64,000 bases of DNA from Eucalyptus grandis (taxonomy: Eukaryota > Streptophyta > Magnoliopsida > Myrtales > Myrtaceae): NCBI RefSeq assembly GCF_016545825.1, contig NC_052619.1, positions 65,916,115 through 65,980,114 on the forward strand, in the 5' to 3' direction. Shown here piece after piece: positions 48,420 through 59,767 of this stretch (positions within the stretch are counted from its first letter, which is position 1; every line of letters starts with the position of its first letter). The position numbers and the translations under genes are program-made. The notes under the pieces were generated by a model. It searched no databases. It was given only the letters and a program-made list of their open reading frames with translations, and was not told the origin of the DNA.

Positions 48420-50085
48420 CGTAGCATGCACCGACGTATGGCGAAATGTAATCTTTATATGGCTTTGGTTTTGGTTTTTGGGTTTTGGTTTTTTGTGTAT
48501 ACTATGACTTATACACCATAGTTTGCCTCCTGGCAAGAATGCTTGTATGCATGTCATGTGTATCTATTGACGTATTCAGTACCAACACAGACAAAAATGG
48601 ATGACAGGGAGGACGACAGCAGCCATAAGGTTCACACCTGAGTTGGCCTGTCAGTTTCACAGCTCAAGCCTCAGTTGTCTTCAAGCAGAGAAATGCCTGA
48701 AAATGACTTTTAGTGTATTGAAATTCAGACTGCATACTGCTGCCAATTCATATCCAAGATTGCTGCAACGACTGAAGATTTATTGAAAATTATGGTGCAA
48801 CAAAATGTGAAAAATGCAGCAACTTTTTTTCTCTTTTGATTCGCCTGACTCTGAGAGCAATTCATAGTAATTTAAGGCATTTGGAAGCTTGGCTTCGTAC
48901 TTGCAGCACAGATTCTACTCCAAAAGCCACCAGACAAGAACAGTTCACGCGGGTTCATTGTTTGGAGTCGAATGACTGGTAGGTCGATCTGCAAATTGGC
49001 CTCGTACAGACGATATTCATCAAGGATCAGTCCTTGAGATTAGGAAGGAGTAATTTCAATCATCACGTTTTAGAAAAGTTCGAATTTGCATTCGAATTGA
49101 CGCCCTACTCGATGCGAGGCAATGATTTCTCCATGATCATAATGTTCTGGAGAATTACAATTCTTGGTTAGGGCAAATCCAATTCCATATAAGTTCTCAG
49201 AAATTGGGTTTTAAGCCCAAAAGAAAACAAAAAAGTCGTGGTTGACTTTGTCTATAACAAAAACTCTGATGTCGAGTTTGATAGGGCAAGATAAAATGGA
49301 ATGGAGTGGAGCGATGAATTCAACGTATTTTTTGGTGGATTGTAGGAACAAACAGTGGATTTGTGTTTCTTGTGATTAATTATAAAGAAAAATTGGCGGG
49401 GGTGGAATTAAATGGGCCTTTTTAATCAAATTAATTATCATTGTGCTTTGCTGTTAAATACAATATATCAAAATATGTACAAGGAAAATTAGAATTAATT
49501 ATAAGAAAAATAGTATAAATATTATATCTTTATATATAACTTATAATTGTTATTTTGTCAACATTAGTCATAGTATCCATTTATTATTAATTTATTGTAA
49601 CTTGTCTTTTGTCTTATAATCTATTTCTATGATTAACTATTAGATATACCTAGAATTAGTAATCACTTAATATCAATCGTAATTCGTTAACTATAATTCA
49701 TTATTGCTAAGTATTATTTATTACCAAATAGCATGAAAACTATTTTTTTTACTTGCTTATAATTTGTTTAAGAAATGAAATGAGGAGTCACGATTCCTAT
49801 TATTAGAGGTGGAATGTCGGGCGTGAGCAAAAAAGGCTGGGAGCCCAAAAGGCTGGTCCGATACGATTTTGCGACCCGAATAGGCTCGGGCTTGGATTTC
49901 GGGCTCCCCTTTTTTTCTATTCGAGCCTGTCCAGGCCTTTGGAATGGCCCGAACTAATTTCTAAAAATAAAAAATATATATAACGAGTACAAAATACGAG
50001 AAAATACGTAAAATAGATAATATATTCACTATGCTCAAATAACGTTAGTATTTTCATAAATAAGTTGAAAAAACATAAACATATA
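48420..50085. other. Ole e 1 gene 3' flank and spacer
   Basis: The 3' UTR probably ends near 48560. Beyond it no gene is seen. 49800-49930 has GGGC/GCCC-rich words that match old TIR debris. Confidence 0.4.
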
Positions 50086-50716
50086 GGGCGTGTTTGGTAA
50101 CATTTATGTTCAAAAATTGTTTTAGGGAACAGAAATAAAAAAAAAAAGTGTTTCTGTTCTGGGGAACAATTTTTTATCAGAAACATGCGTTTGGTAAACT
50201 TGTTCCGGGAATAAAAAGTGAATAGAAACACGTTTGGTAGATTTTATATTTTTTTGTTTCTTTTAATTTTTTCATTTTTTTTTTCATTTTTTCCTTTCTT
50301 TTTTTTTTTCTTCTTTTGGCCGGTCGCCGCCGACGGGGGTTGACAGCCTCGCCCAGACACGGCGAGGCTCGCCGGATCTGGGCGAGCTCGGCCTCGCCGG
50401 GGGCCGGCGACGCTCCGGCAAGGTCGCTGACCCTCGACGGCGTCGCCGGCCCTCAACGGCCGATCGCCGACCATGGCCGAGGCCGGCGACCGGCCAAAGA
50501 AAAAAGAAGAAGAAAAGAAGAAGAAATAGTTTCTTCGAAGTGTTTCGGAGTAAGAAACAACTTTTTTTGTTTCTCATTTCCGTTCTTTTTTGTTCGACAA
50601 AAAAACAGATTTTGAACAAAAACGCAAACAAACGCGTTTGCTGTTCTTTTTGTTCGGGAACAAAAAAACAAAAAATCTGTTCATAAATAGATTCAGAAAT
50701 GAAAACATGCAGGCCC
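50086..50716. mobile_element. hAT-like MITE with GC-rich core
   Basis: The left end is GGGCGTGTTTGGTAACATTT. The right end, on the minus strand, is GGGCCTGCATGTTTTC. Inside, GGAACA/TGTTCC and GTTTCTG/CAGAAAC words recur on both shoulders. A T-rich tract (50245-50310), a GC-rich palindromic core (50320-50500, GGCCGGTCGCCG ... CGGCGACCGGCC) and an A-rich tract follow in order. It has no gene; the frames at 50244-50718 are artefacts. Confidence 0.55.
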
Positions 50717-51323
50717 ATAGAAGAAGTGATCTTTGAAGCCGAAAATATAACAAGTAATTTGTTTATATATATTTACTTTTTATTTTTTAAATTCGGGTTG
50801 GGTGTGAATCGGCCTAGCCCCTACTGTTTTAGTTCAGTCCAAGACCCAGTGTGATGACCTAGTTCAATGAGGATAGGGAGTGGCCATCGGGGCTAGAGGG
50901 CTTAGACATTGAGCGGCTTTTGGTAGACTTTTAGGATGGCGTAGGGGACTAGAATAAACCGCATAGCACACTAAACAAACGGAGAGCATGCCTAGGATAT
51001 ACTTATGGAGACGCCTTTTAACATAATGGCAAACTTATCACTGGAACTCCTAGGAAAGTGCTTAGGTAAGAGTAATACCATGATGAGCGTTCTTTTCAGA
51101 AAATGCTCACCTATGGGATGGGTCAAAGTGAATAATATTTCGAGTGACTTAATTTAGAGATATAGCATCTGAAAATTCCTGTCCCGTGCTCACCCTAGTG
51201 GAACAAGCTTTTCAATTTAGAAATACCCGTTCCACCTCTTGTAAATGCACCAAATGCACAAATGAAGAAGTCGCACCTTCCATCAAATCAAACATGCAGT
51301 AAGTAGATGAACGCAAATAGTTA
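50717..51323. other. AT-rich spacer
   Basis: No gene seen. 51315-51323 (AAATAGTTA) is the probable left TSD of the next element. Confidence 0.4.
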
Positions 51324-52377
51324 GGGAAAATTGTCCAAAAAGTTTTAGATATATTGCATATTTGCCAATCCAATCCTCAAAATTTTAATTTTACCAATTG
51401 AGTCCTAAATCTTTTTACTTTTTACTAATTGAGTATATTCAACCAATTTTGATCGGAATTTGTTGACCTGGACAAAATTTATTATTTTTCAATTTTTTTT
51501 GAATTTTTTGAATTTTGTATTTTTTTTCCTCTCTTTTCTTACTCTATTGGTCGTCTAGCCTCCAATGACCAACTGGAGGTTGCAACCGGCGAGGGTCAAC
51601 CTCACCAGTCTCGAGCAAGGCTTGCCCTCGCCAAATCCGGAGAGGTCGATTCTTGCTAGAGGCCATTGAAGGTCGGCCTCACCAGCCTCATGCAAGGTCA
51701 CCCTTGCTGGGATTTGGCTAGAGATGACCTCGTTGGATCCCAGCGAGGGCGACCCTCACTGGCCTATAGAGAAAAGGCACTTTCACATCTTCTTCACCAG
51801 AAATGGTTGGGGAGAGGAAAGGTTCCTTTTTTTTTTTTTTTTTGGTACTCCCTAGAATAGATCTAATGGAGATAGGACAAGGCCTGTAGCTCAGAGAATT
51901 AGAGCACGTGGCTACGAACCATGGTGTCGGGGGTTCAAATCTCTCCTCGCCTACAATTGGCCCAAACGGGGAAGGACCTTTCCTTACGGGAGAGGCTCAA
52001 CCTCACTAGATTTGGTGAGGGCAAGCCTCGCCTAAGGCCAACGAGGCCAACCTTCACCGATCACAGTCTCTGGCTAGTCGCCGGATACTAGGCGACCGAC
52101 GGAAGAAGAAGAGAGGGAGGAAAAATCAAAATCAAAAATCAAAATTTTTTGAAAAATTCTAAAAAATATTGAAAAATAATAAAATTTGTCCACGTTAGCA
52201 CTAGCCATGTCACGTAAGACAGCTAACGTCCACATCAATGAATTTCGGTCAAAATTGACTGAATGGACTCAATTAGTAAAAAGTAAAAAAGTTTATGATT
52301 CAATTGACAAAATCAAAAAGGTTTAAAATTGAATTAATAAAAGTATAATAAGTTTAAGGTTTTTGGACAATTTTCCC
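51324..52377. mobile_element. MULE-like element with ~160-bp TIRs
   Basis: Starts GGGAAAATTGTCCAAAAA and ends with its reverse complement. The inverted ends match over about 160 bp; TTTACTAATTGAGT and TCAATTTTGA-like words lie in matching order. Flanking 9-bp sequences AAATAGTTA and GAATAGTTG match at 7 of 9 positions, the TSD length of Mutator-like elements. The inside has a T-rich tract, GC-rich AGCGAGGGCGACC-type sequence, a plastid tRNA fragment (51880-51952) and an A-rich tract. It encodes no transposase. Confidence 0.7.
51880..51952 (+). tRNA. trnR-ACG: Plastid-type tRNA-Arg(ACG) pseudogene in a MULE
   Basis: GCCTGTAGCTCAGAGAATTA, AGAGCACGTGGCTACGAACC and GGTGTCGGGGGTTCAAATC follow in order and match plastid trnR-ACG, with anticodon ACG in the expected loop. 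It differs from the plastid gene by a few transitions: GAGGAT to GAGAAT, TTCGAAT to TTCAAAT and CCCTCC to CTCTCC. These weaken the T arm. The following ~40 bp (GGCCCAAACGGGGAAGG) also look plastid-derived. It is a nuclear copy of plastid DNA and is unlikely to make a working tRNA. Confidence 0.75.
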
Positions 52378-52386
52378 GAATAGTTG

Positions 52387-53025
52387 GGAGGGACTTGGAA
52401 ATCAGCACTTTGACAGACTTTCTTTATGTGCATGGCTGTTTCACTTCCAAGAATGTTAATTTTGTAGTCAAAAGCAGCAGGCTCCTTTGCTAATACAAGA
52501 TTTCACAACCAAAAGTTAAAAAGAAGAGGGTTTGGCTATGCTAATCCCCATGCTGGGGCATGCATTATCGTACAAGCTTTTACTTGTCGACTTGATTTTC
52601 CTATGGCATCTCATCCAATTATTGACACTTGTCGCATCCCGCCCATCAATTATATGCATTTTCTCGGCATGAAAAGTCATTTTTTCTTGATTCTTTATTT
52701 AATCGAATTTTTTAATTGAAATAGTGCGATATCGATTTCTGTCAACGAGCACGTAATCGAGTTATACTAGTGCGCGCATGATGGTACGCAAAATTGGAAC
52801 GATGACATTCTCTGCAGTATTTAATTAAGTAGCACAATAATTCTGGAATTTGTTTGATTAAAAAATAATTAAGCAACAAGATAGCATGCGCATGGCCTCA
52901 CTCTTTGTTTAATCTTAAAAGAATAAGACTCATGAAAGTCAGCCTGGCTCTCAGCCCTAAATTTTATGTATTTGGAGGTGATCTTAGAATGTTATTTTAT
53001 GAAATTTATCAAATCTTTTAGGAGT
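52387..53025. other. AT-rich spacer
   Basis: No gene seen. Confidence 0.4.
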
Positions 53026-54043
53026 AATGACATAAATGGCCTTTGAACTTTGGTTTAATGTTTAGTGTGTTCCTCAAACTTTTAATTTATTCAATGTGGT
53101 TTATGAACTTTAGCCTAATGTTTAATGTGGTCCATGAACTTATTAACTATTCAATGTAATTATTTGACTTTTGGTACATATTCAATGTAATCCCTTAATT
53201 ATATGAATATATTCAATTTAGTCTTTCCACTAATTTAAGATTAAGAATAACATTGAACATTTTCATAAGTTTAATTTCTTAAAAAAATTCCAAACTTTAG
53301 GTTCAATCTCAATTCTGTCCTGAACTTTTTTTTTTTTTGTCTCAGAAAAAATCTTAAACTTTAGGTCAAGTCCCCAATATGTCTCAAACTATTTTTTTTA
53401 GTCTTAGAAAAGACCCCAAAATTTAGGTTTAGTCCCAAATTTTGTTTTGTCTAAAAAAAAATACCAACTTTTAATATATTCTCAAATCTATCCTGTGGTC
53501 CACTCCCAACTTAACATTGCATTTCTACATCAATAACAAATCCACATTGGCAAGGCAACATGAAAAATTATTCTCAAAATAAAACCGTTCTATGACATGA
53601 AAATTAGGGACGACTAATTGCAGCTTTTAGACAGAGGGCTAACGGGGGCAAATTTAAGACCAAAGTAAAAATTGATGATTTTTCTTTTCAATAAAGAAAA
53701 TTTTGGGGTAGATTTGAAATTAAACCTAAAGTTTGGGTTTTTAGTAAAAATTTGGGTTTTTTATTAGACAAAAAAAAAGTTCAAGGAAAATTTGGAACTT
53801 GATTAAAGTTTAGGTTTTTTTTTAGAAAAAAATTTGGGGCGAAATTGGGATGAGACCCAAAGTTTGGGATTTTTTAGGGAATTAGCCCCATTTTCATATA
53901 ATCTATGAACTAAATTGAACATGTACCCAAAGTTGATGGATTATATTAAACAATTTAAAAGTTCCAGGACCATATTGAACAAACTAAAAGTTCAACGACC
54001 ACATTATACACTAGGCCAAAATTCATGGATCATTTGTCATTTT
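53026..54043. mobile_element. Long foldback (TIR) element without coding capacity
   Basis: The left arm (AATGACATAAATGGCC, TTTGAACTTTGGTTTAATG, TTCAATGTGGTTTATGAACT) returns in inverted order on the right (minus strand: AATGACAAATGATCC, TTGAACTTTTAGTTTGTTC, AATATGGTCCTGGAACTTT). Inside, a second palindromic layer of AAACTTTAGGT / ACCTAAAGTTT words (53280-53480 and 53700-53880) faces itself. It is a near-complete hairpin of about 1 kb. No clean TSD. Confidence 0.6.
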
Positions 54044-54410
54044 TTCAACCTTTTATACATATATGATACATAGCCTCTCAATGAAAAGCAATCACCTATT
54101 AATAAAATGAAATATACAAAAAAAAAAAACACGAATATTTGTCATTTTTTGGACTCAGTGCGTGTAAATAACCTCTTGTCCTCTTGAATTATCTTGCCAC
54201 CTTATTTACCAATCCAAAAGAAAAAGTCACTAAGACAAGTCAACTCTCTAACGTAACTCCAATCGTGCTTCCATTTTCTCCCCCAGTTGTCATCATCGAA
54301 TAAGCTTTCAAATACCAAACTACATTAACCTTCTAGGTTTGGCCAAGTGTTATGTTTATCTTAAACAAATTTTCATATGCCGGACTAAGTTAATTACGAG
54401 TGGTTTTTCA
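54044..54410. other. AT-rich spacer
   Basis: No gene seen. Confidence 0.4.
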
Positions 54411-54525
54411 TGGGTGTGCCCCAGAGTCGAGGTTCGTTGAATAATCCTCAAGCTCGAACCTTGTGCTTCGAGGCGTGAGAGCCTCCGAATGGCTTTACCA
54501 ATTCAGCCGACTGCCATTAACGGGA
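54411..54525 (-). mobile_element. tRNA-like SINE remnant
   Basis: On the minus strand it reads CGGCTGAATTGGTAAAGCC (A-box-like), about 30 bp, then CACAAGGTTCGAGCTTG (B-box-like), as in the head of tRNA-derived SINEs. It ends near CATGAAAAA. No target-site duplication is visible and the body is short. Confidence 0.35.
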
Positions 54526-55798
54526 GACCATAATCGATCAATTTTTAGTCTGTAAGTGATGAGGTGGACGGAATCAATCATCGCGTGAGAATCTTATGAC
54601 AACTTATTCTTTTTAGTGGGATCTAGCTTGGGTCTCTCCGAATTCTTAAATTACAATTAACTTGATTTAGTTATTTATACAATTCTTTCTCAATTGACAG
54701 CATTGGGTTAATAGTTTAATCGTAGTAACTCCTCCACTGACTCAGGTAGCATTTGAGGAATGAGGACAATAATCAAATGATCAGGTAAGAATTCAAGAGC
54801 AGTTCTCTCAGAAGTTAAATAGGAATATCAGTTGAACCCTCCTCTTTACGCTTCTTCATCATTGAGCAATCAAATGGTCATTAACAATCCATTTCCACTT
54901 CCCACATTTCGAGATATAGATCAGTGGTGGATTGAACCCAAGATTGGCAATGCAAAACGCGACTCGAATTAAACAAATGTATGATTGGATTAACCAAGTC
55001 AACAAAGATGACCTCCACTATATAATGTCACTCAAGACTTTTATTCAAAAGAGAAAAAAGAAAAAAAAAATCATATATATATTTTTTATGATTTTTTTTG
55101 GGCGAATAATTCCCATTTGACCTTCACTGCCTATAATGCCTGTAATGACCATTTCAGAAATTAATAATAAAACGTGAGTGATGTGCGTAATGCATAAACA
55201 TCGACCGGTCATTAGCCAATTGGCCGAGCCCAATATACAAGGCGTTGACAGGGTATGCATCTGCAGCCATAAACGCCCACTGGCCGGAGCTTTCTATGTG
55301 TCTTTTTTATTAAATACTTGATCCAACTAAAATTTTCGAGCCCCCTTCTTGAATTAGTTTATAATTTTTTAGAGGTAAGCCCCAACATCCACCTGTGTAG
55401 GAAGCACCTGTGTAGGAAGAGGCCGGATGCAAACTTGTGCAGTTAGGATTTCTTATTTATTTGCAAATAATCCTGGCCTAGTACTTACAAAAGGCATTGA
55501 CGCAGACTATAAAACAGTTTGCTCCTATCTTTATGGCTTTGGGTTCGGGCTTTTGGGAGTATTTCAAGAATAAAACCTCGAATGCACCAAGTTATGCACC
55601 AAACCAGTTGAATTGCGTGGAAACTTATCCGGACATTACTTGAGACCTAATGATTAGTTCATCTTTATACGTGTAGTTTTTTGGCGGTCGAAGGAAAGTG
55701 CATGTGTGAAATAGGCACAATATTCAGTTAACCTTCTCGGATGGCATATTTAAATTATCCACTCGAACGCAAGTAGTGTCATATCACACCGAAATTTA
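54526..55798. other. AT-rich spacer
   Basis: No gene recognised. CACCTGTGTAGGAAG is directly repeated at about 55393 and 55409. Confidence 0.4.
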
Positions 55799-56113
55799 GG
55801 AATAATATTTCAAAAAGTTCTAAACATATCGTACGTCAACCAATTCAATTATAAATATTTTAATTGTGCTAATTTAACTCTAAACTTTTCAATCTGTTAA
55901 TTTAATACTAAATTTTATGAAAAAATTGTCAATTTAGTCTAAACCTATTATTTGGATAATGGTTGGAAGAACTATATTAGCAAATTGTCAAAAGATTTAG
56001 GAATAAATTAGCAAGTTATCAAAATATTTAAAACTAAATTGACACAATTTAAAAGTTTATGATTAAGTTGATTATTATATAGTAGATTTATGATTTTTTG
56101 AACAATTTTCTCC
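55799..56113. mobile_element. MULE-like MITE (315 bp)
   Basis: Inverted ends are GGAATAATATTTCAAAAAG (left) and, on the minus strand, GGAGAAAATTGTTCAAAAAA (right). Flanking 9-bp sequences CGAAATTTA and CGAAATCTA differ at one base. The inner words (TTTAACTCTAAACTTTT, AATTTAGTC) match those in the elements at 37709-44922 and 51324-52377, so all three belong to one group. Confidence 0.7.
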
Positions 56114-57380
56114 CGAAATCTAAGTGGGTATTTTATAAATTCGGAATTAATGTTTCATTTGTTTCATGAAAAATAAATAATTTGTAAAACATATTCCTAA
56201 AATGATAGATCGTATCTTTTGAAATAATTGATCAATGAAAAATGTTTCTTTTACCAACAAAAATTTATATCTAAACATTTTCACGACAATGAAAACATTT
56301 TCTATTCAAAAGCGATTCCAAATCATTTGTTTTTTTGTGAAATAAACAAACCTAACACAGCTGCCAACCCCCTTTTATGAAGCTATGCTCTAGAGGGAGA
56401 GAGAGAGAGAGACCCTACCCTCCCCTCCCACTAGAGGTTCTCTTCAATCCCAATCAAGCCATAGATCTAGGATTTACAGGGTCTTATCTATACTCTTCCA
56501 ACCTATTGGTGTTGTTGTCGTCTTTATACGATGATGGTGTTGGGAATGCTAAAAGTAGGTGCGCACCGCCTTCGACAAAATCGTAAGTGCTAGAGAGGAA
56601 AATTACAGCGTGTGCTCATCATTAATAATAATGCGAATTTCAGTAGTCGATTGTTAGTTATGCTTTGAAGTTATGACAGATTCATTCTTGTGGAATGTGC
56701 TTTGAAGTTATGACAGATTCATTCTTGTGGAATGAGCGAGATTCTACAAGCTGTACTAAGTTATTTTATTTTTCAAATTTGCTCCAGGACTCTAATTTTT
56801 TTAGATTTGTTTTATGTTGAAGTTATGTAATTCTCTTAATTTTCCTCTTGAAACCAAAAAAAAAAAAAAGAAGCCTACACCAAAAATAGGATTGATTGCA
56901 AAATTGCTGCATACACTTATTAATTGCCGTCAACCTCCTCGTTGGCACATCCCTCTCCTCCCTCTCCCTCAGTAACTCACGGGCTGACTTACGCCCGACA
57001 GATTCAGCCCCCCTCAAATTCGCCGTTTACCTGCCTGCGAAGGCACCCCCCAGCTGATGCCGCCGCTGCTGCTGCCCTCATCCATTCTACCTTGTACCCA
57101 TTCCCACAAATTTTTACAGCTAGATTGTACTAAGACAGACAGATGTCCCCTCGTCTTCAATCAATCAATCAAAAGCAAAAACTGAGGTGCCGTCTTTCGA
57201 CAGCCACCTTAAATTCCTAGAAACTAAAAGGCAAATTTAATAATCTGCAGGAGCGAGTAGGTGTAGTTCCTATTCATCCATTAATTCATCAAAAAATCGT
57301 TTTTTAAAGACGAAGGAGGTGGCGCACGCCTTATATTTCCTAGAGCGTTGACAAATGGGTAATAGTCTTTTTTTTCCAAT
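56114..57380. other. Spacer upstream of the SAUR gene
   Basis: No gene recognised. Two adjacent copies of GCTTTGAAGTTATGACAGAT and the bases after it lie at about 56660-56735. A GA tract lies at 56396-56412. Confidence 0.4.
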
Positions 57381-57389
57381 TATATATAT
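57381..57389 (+). promoter_or_regulatory. Probable TATA box of the SAUR gene
   Basis: TATATATAT in AATTATATATATCAAGG context lies about 465 bp before the start codon. This implies a long leader of roughly 430 bp. Confidence 0.45.
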
Positions 57390-57616
57390 CAAGGGGTGCT
57401 TCTCTCCCCCAAGACCTATCCAAGGCGAAACTCAAATCGAAGCGCAATTCCTAGAAACTCTTTCCGCTCCCTTTCTGATTTCCTCTCCTTCGTCTTCTCC
57501 CCCGACGTCTTCCGGTTCGGGTTCTGAGTCGTGCCAGTCCCGATTCCTCGTTTTCTCTCGCTGGGTAATCCGCGCGTATACATATGTCTTCGTTTCCGGC
57601 CTGCGAATCCCGAAAT

Positions 57617-57679
57617 ATGAGCAACATCATGAGGCCGAGGCTCAAGGTCATGTTCGATTTGATTTACGACAGAGGTTAG
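57617..57679 (+). promoter_or_regulatory. Upstream ORF (20 codons) in the SAUR leader
   Basis: ATG AGC ... GGT TAG reads MSNIMRPRLKV then MFDLIYDRG and stops 168 bp before the SAUR ATG. Two further in-frame ATGs lie inside it. A donor-like AG/GTTAGT overlaps its end, so splicing could alter it. If translated it should reduce SAUR translation. Confidence 0.4.
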
Positions 57680-57847
57680 TTAAAACGTCAAGAAGCCTAG
57701 GAGGGGCCAAAGTAGTTGTCCGTGGGCACCTAAATTCGAGAAAGTAGCGTAGTGTTGTCGTGCGTTCTTTGATTTCATCCGACGTCCAAAGTTGTCCTCT
57801 CTCTCCCTCGCGTACTTCGAACCGAACTTGCTTTGTCCGAAACAAAT

Positions 57848-58387
57848 ATGGACGAGACAAGAAGAAAGCCAAAGAGGGGCCTGATTTTCAAGACGTGGGA
57901 GCGGTGCAAGACCCTCGGCCGGGCCGGCAAGAGCTCCTCCAAGCCGAGGCTGACGCACGGCCCGAGCCTCGCCAAGAAGAGCAAGTCCTGGAGCGGGCCC
58001 CTGCCTAGCTTGCTCAAGGAGGTCAACGCGCCGCCGCCGCGCCTCCACGGCAGCCTCAAGCAGCTGCGCGCCGCCGTTCCCGAGGGCTGCTTCTCGGTCT
58101 ACGTGGGCCCCGAGAAGCAGAGGTTCGTGGTGAGGACGGAATGCGCCAACCACCCCTTGTTCCAGATGCTGCTCGAGGAGGCCGAGTCCGAGTTCGGGTA
58201 CAGCAGCGGCGGGCCCATCGAGCTCCCGTGCAACGTCGACCTCTTCTACCGGGTCCTGACAGAGATGGACTGCGACGGGGATGGGGACGGCAACGGCAGG
58301 ACGAGGCGGCTCGGGTGCGGTTACGGGATCGCCGCATACCAGCTCCTGAGCCCAGCTCGGATGATCGCCGTCGGCCACCACTATTAA
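57848..58387 (+). CDS. SAUR: SAUR-type auxin-responsive protein
   Basis: Small auxin up RNA protein; the family inhibits PP2C.D phosphatases and so promotes H+-ATPase activity and cell expansion, mainly at the plasma membrane. Single exon, 179 residues. The first ATG in this frame is at 57848 (MDETRRKPKRGLIFKTW). The basic N-terminal half (about 1-75) is Ser/Lys-rich. The SAUR domain (about 79-140) contains VPEGCFSVYVG, KQRFVVRTECANHPLFQMLL, EAESEFGYSSGGPIELPCNV and LFYRVLTEMD. The C-terminus ends MIAVGHHY. The gene is intronless and GC-rich, as usual for the family. It is longer than the common 90-110-residue members, matching the long-N-terminus subgroup. Confidence 0.92.
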   Translation: MDETRRKPKRGLIFKTWERCKTLGRAGKSSSKPRLTHGPSLAKKSKSWSGPLPSLLKEVNAPPPRLHGSLKQLRAAVPEGCFSVYVGPEKQRFVVRTECANHPLFQMLLEEAESEFGYSSGGPIELPCNVDLFYRVLTEMDCDGDGDGNGRTRRLGCGYGIAAYQLLSPARMIAVGHHY

Positions 58388-59767
58388 GTTTTTAACTATG
58401 GCTTTTAAGCGTTGATTATGTAAAGGTCAGTATCATCTGGTCATGTATGTGAACGAAACAACCAATGTAAGTTCCATACGAGTCTGGTGTCAAGCGATGA
58501 GCAGATGCAACCAGCAATCCATGTTGTAATATCAGTGTGGCATATTATATATAAATATAATCCAATATCATATAGGAGTGGTTTACCAAAATCCATCCAA
58601 CGCCGAATCCTGGAATTCTTTAATTTCTGTTCTATCTAGTTGGCCGCAATTTTTTTTTTTTCTTCCTTCTCTTTCACGAAAGGATTAGGGTTTCTCGTCA
58701 GGCTTGAGCCTGAGCTCGACCGATTCGTCTTTGAAGAGTATGGTCATCAGTTTTGGAACGTAAACTGTAAAAGTTGATGAAGAAAGTGTCTGGTGCAGTT
58801 GGAACTTGAAAGATGGGTTGTCAAGGCTTCAAGCTGATTAAGACGTTCCATGGCGGCAATGAATAATATCAAAGCCAGATTAAGTTCTCTTATTTCGCAG
58901 CGGCCCGATCGCTGTGCTGAACAACGATGGATTCGCTTCATTCGATCAAGAATTCCTTGGACGCGCAAGATACTCTCTTGTAGAGATGCCCGCCCCGTTA
59001 TCGCCCCCAGAAAGCTTCGAAAGCCAGACGGGTTTGTCAATTTTTCCCGGTCGAACCCGTTTCATTGTGGCGTCACGGGACTCACAGATTATGCCCGAGG
59101 CTTTGGGGATATTCTATTGCGGCCGCAAGTGTTCAAGCTGTGTTGCTTTCTCAACCACATGTATCACAGGCTCACGTCAGGCGTGACAAATCCCCCGGAA
59201 AAGCCAAAGGAGCAGAGGAAAACGATGCACTTTGGTCGGCCTCGGCGGTACCTAATCCGGTGGGAAACCTCATGATGGTGGAAAGGCGTGTCCGAATGAC
59301 GACATCTCCCCCGTCGTCTTCTTCTTTTTCAAGGCCCGTTCTTCTCCTCCAAGCGGTGCCATGAAAAACAAGCAGAGCTCGCAGTTCAAAAGAGAGGATC
59401 GTCGAGTCGTCGTTGTCTTACATGAACTCGAAGTTTAAGTGCAGAACTCCAGGGGATCGTCGCTCTGACCGTGGGGTTAGGGTTAGACAAGGCCACCGTC
59501 GGCGAGATTCTAAATTACTTATTGCTTAATGCTGCATCGTTACTCTAAGGGGAGGGCCGACGGTTATGGCACCATGAACTTCACGCGTGTCCATGAAAAA
59601 AGAGATGCTCGGGAAGGACCTAGGGAAGGACCTTTCTAGGCCGCACGTCAAGGGCAGTCTAAGGTAGCTTCTAGCCCTCTAGGGGGTTGGGGTTATTGTA
59701 TTGATCTGCCCTGCTTTACCACCTCCTTCCCTTTAAAAAAATTACTAAAAATATCTTGAATCTATTA
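58388..59767. other. SAUR 3' flank and unrecognised open region
   Basis: The SAUR 3' UTR runs to roughly 58560. From about 58790 to 59360 GC content rises and open frames overlap on both strands (for example 58850-59275 plus and 58747-59040 minus). I recognise no domain and cannot decide between an old gene remnant and chance. Confidence 0.4.

Noticed and set aside
50244..50718. Frames of 76-144 codons
   Set aside because: Inside the hAT-like MITE; low complexity and open on both strands.
51880..51952. Functional nuclear tRNA gene
   Set aside because: The sequence is plastid-type trnR-ACG with changes in the T arm, and it lies inside a transposon.
57355..57747. 130-codon plus-strand frame
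   Set aside because: Lies in the SAUR leader, no domain; the shorter upstream ORF in another frame is the better candidate.
57680..58381. 233-codon minus-strand frame
   Set aside because: Antisense shadow of the GC-rich SAUR coding region.
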